Positions 63,334 to 64,000 of a stretch of DNA of 64,000 bases are shown in pieces. Made by a program: the position numbers and the translations under genes. The notes below the pieces were generated by a model. It searched no databases. It had not been told where the DNA came from and saw only the letters and a list, made by a program, of their open reading frames with translations. The stretch is from Aneurinibacillus terranovensis DSM 18919 (GTDB lineage: Bacteria > Bacillota > Bacilli > Aneurinibacillales > Aneurinibacillaceae): contig NZ_AUMJ01000009.1 of the NCBI RefSeq assembly GCF_000430625.1, positions 1 to 64,000 of the forward strand. The letters are read 5' to 3'. The number at the start of each line of letters is the position of its first letter. Positions within the stretch are counted from its first letter, which is position 1.

Positions 63334-63549
63334 GGCCGAACGCATATCGACCAAAGGTGATGCGTTCTGACCAACTGTAGTAGGTTTCGTCTCGGCCAAC
63401 AGTGTGCAGACGCATCGAAATCCGTTTATTTTTGCTTTTTTCCTGCTACCCAGTGCTCCTCTTCCGTTTGGAGGTGTTTTTAGGCCCGACTGACTACATC
63501 TTTGAGATACCCGGTTGTTTCGGACCGCCTCCAGACGGAAGAGGAGCAC
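63334..63549. other. Structured convergent intergenic region with large hairpins
   Basis: A 22-bp near-perfect inverted repeat (63453-63474 and 63528-63549; GTGCTCCTCTTCCGTTTGGA and complement, one G-T) lies just past moaD. Further on, GAACGCAT (63338) can pair with ATGCGTTC (63360), while the overlapping GATGCGTTCTG can pair with CAGACGCATC (63407), giving alternative structures. A minus-strand A/T-rich end near 63425-63440 could act as terminator. No coding potential. Confidence 0.55.
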
Positions 63550-63563
63550 GGAGATGCATCTCT

Positions 63564-63806
63564 TCATCCACCGCTGACCGGAGGGATAAACGCCACTTCA
63601 TCGTTTTTGTTAAGCGGCTTTGTGCCCGCCGCAAATTCATGGTTGACAGCGATCATAGCGGCTGGAAGCCTAGATTCAAGTACAGGGTATGTTTCAACGA
63701 GCCACCGCTTCACATCATCCGTGGTCATGTTTGGCTGCCATTCAAACTCAAGCGTGTCTTTACCGGCTTCCTCTGCCATCGCGGCAAAAAGTTTAATCCT
63801 AATCAT
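63564..63806 (-). CDS. moaD: MoaD, molybdopterin synthase sulfur carrier
   Basis: 80 residues, ubiquitin-like. MIRIKLFAAMAEEAGKDTLE starts the beta-grasp fold, and the C-terminus FIPPVSGG ends in the Gly-Gly that is adenylated and thiocarboxylated. It donates sulfur to precursor Z in molybdopterin synthesis. Its ATG overlaps the moaE stop (ATGA). The Mo-enzyme at 41202-43241 is a likely user of the cofactor. Confidence 0.93.
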   Translation of the reverse strand: MIRIKLFAAMAEEAGKDTLEFEWQPNMTTDDVKRWLVETYPVLESRLPAAMIAVNHEFAAGTKPLNKNDEVAFIPPVSGG

Positions 63807-64000
63807 TCAATGTCTCCTCCTATATGATCCGGTTTGCCGGAGGGATAAGCGATTATTTCCTTCTGGTCGCCAATCCATTCTTCCCCGTTTTCCCAGTGCT
63901 CTTTTTTCCAGATAGGCACAATTTCTTTAATGCGTTCAATCGCGTAACGCGAATAGTCGTACGAATCGGCGCGATGCGGGGTCGATACCGCAATGGCTAC
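63803..64000 (-). CDS. moaE: MoaE, molybdopterin synthase catalytic subunit (partial, 5' end off window)
   Basis: The last 65 codons are present. VAIAVSTPHRADSYDYSRYA followed by IERIKEIVPIWKKEHWENGE and WIG match the MoaE C-terminal half (SxHR and the KxxxPIWKKE substrate motif with two Lys). It joins two sulfurs to precursor Z with MoaD. The C-terminus is extended by about 15 residues (IAYPSGKPDHIGGDIE). Confidence 0.9.
   Translation of the reverse strand, partial: VAIAVSTPHRADSYDYSRYAIERIKEIVPIWKKEHWENGEEWIGDQKEIIAYPSGKPDHIGGDIE

Noticed and set aside
63334-63549. Moco riboswitch
   Set aside because: It lies downstream, not upstream, of moaD/moaE, and I see no match to the known motif.
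1-64000. CRISPR array, prophage, integrative element or defence system
   Set aside because: No regularly spaced repeats, cas genes, integrase, phage structural genes or recognised defence genes were found.

Overview
The window looks like a chromosomal segment of a low-to-moderate G+C, endospore-forming Bacillales bacterium. The protein styles, AddAB and SbcCD, AGGAGG ribosome sites, GTG/TTG starts and T-tailed hairpin terminators all fit. My guess is the Aneurinibacillus/Brevibacillus branch of the Paenibacillaceae; that is inference, since no rRNA or marker gene is present.

Left end (1-13 kb): an accessory catabolic island. A broken, inverted second copy of an MFS transporter and a dehydrogenase (1-1117) faces its intact counterpart (1540-3924). 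A LysR regulator follows, then a tight minus-strand operon. In transcription order it encodes a TIM-barrel isomerase-like protein, a type II dehydroquinase-like protein, a short citrate-synthase/citryl-CoA-lyase-like protein, an aldehyde dehydrogenase, a ThDP enzyme and a CaiB/BaiF CoA-transferase. I cannot match this combination to a described pathway. Next to it lie a truncated group II intron and a small gene.

13-25 kb: a GlmS paralogue whose catalytic N-terminal Cys is replaced by Ser, a DJ-1/PfpI protein, a decayed AlaX-type tRNA-editing gene, a medium-chain reductase, DUF309 and small proteins. A sugar/surface group follows: glycosyltransferase, DUF4855 protein, LpxD-like acyltransferase, SDR epimerase and PIG-L deacetylase. 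Two copies of a large structured intergenic repeat (near 1.2 and 16 kb) and a dispersed family of short hairpin repeats occur in and beyond this region.

25-51.7 kb: mostly housekeeping. It holds sbcC-sbcD-addA-addB (double-strand break repair, all minus strand), topB, a signal-less helical-backbone metal receptor, a HAD phosphatase, a molybdopterin oxidoreductase, a 6-phosphogluconate dehydrogenase, serC, a cysteine synthase, an endonuclease IV with an unusual C-terminal extension, an AbrB-like protein, DUF3050 and an ABC-F ATPase.

51.8-64 kb: a complete membrane-bound [NiFe] uptake hydrogenase operon on the minus strand. The order is small subunit, large subunit, cytochrome b, maturation protease, an uncharacterised four-Cys protein, then hypA-hypB-hypF-hypC-hypD-hypE. 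It supplies structural subunits, a quinone-side anchor and all six pleiotropic Hyp maturation factors. Upstream are a degenerate tRNA-Lys(CTT) and a divergent Crp/Fnr-type regulator. The window ends in moaD and the 3' part of moaE, which could serve the Mo-enzyme at 41-43 kb.

I saw no CRISPR array, rRNA, intact transposase or prophage.
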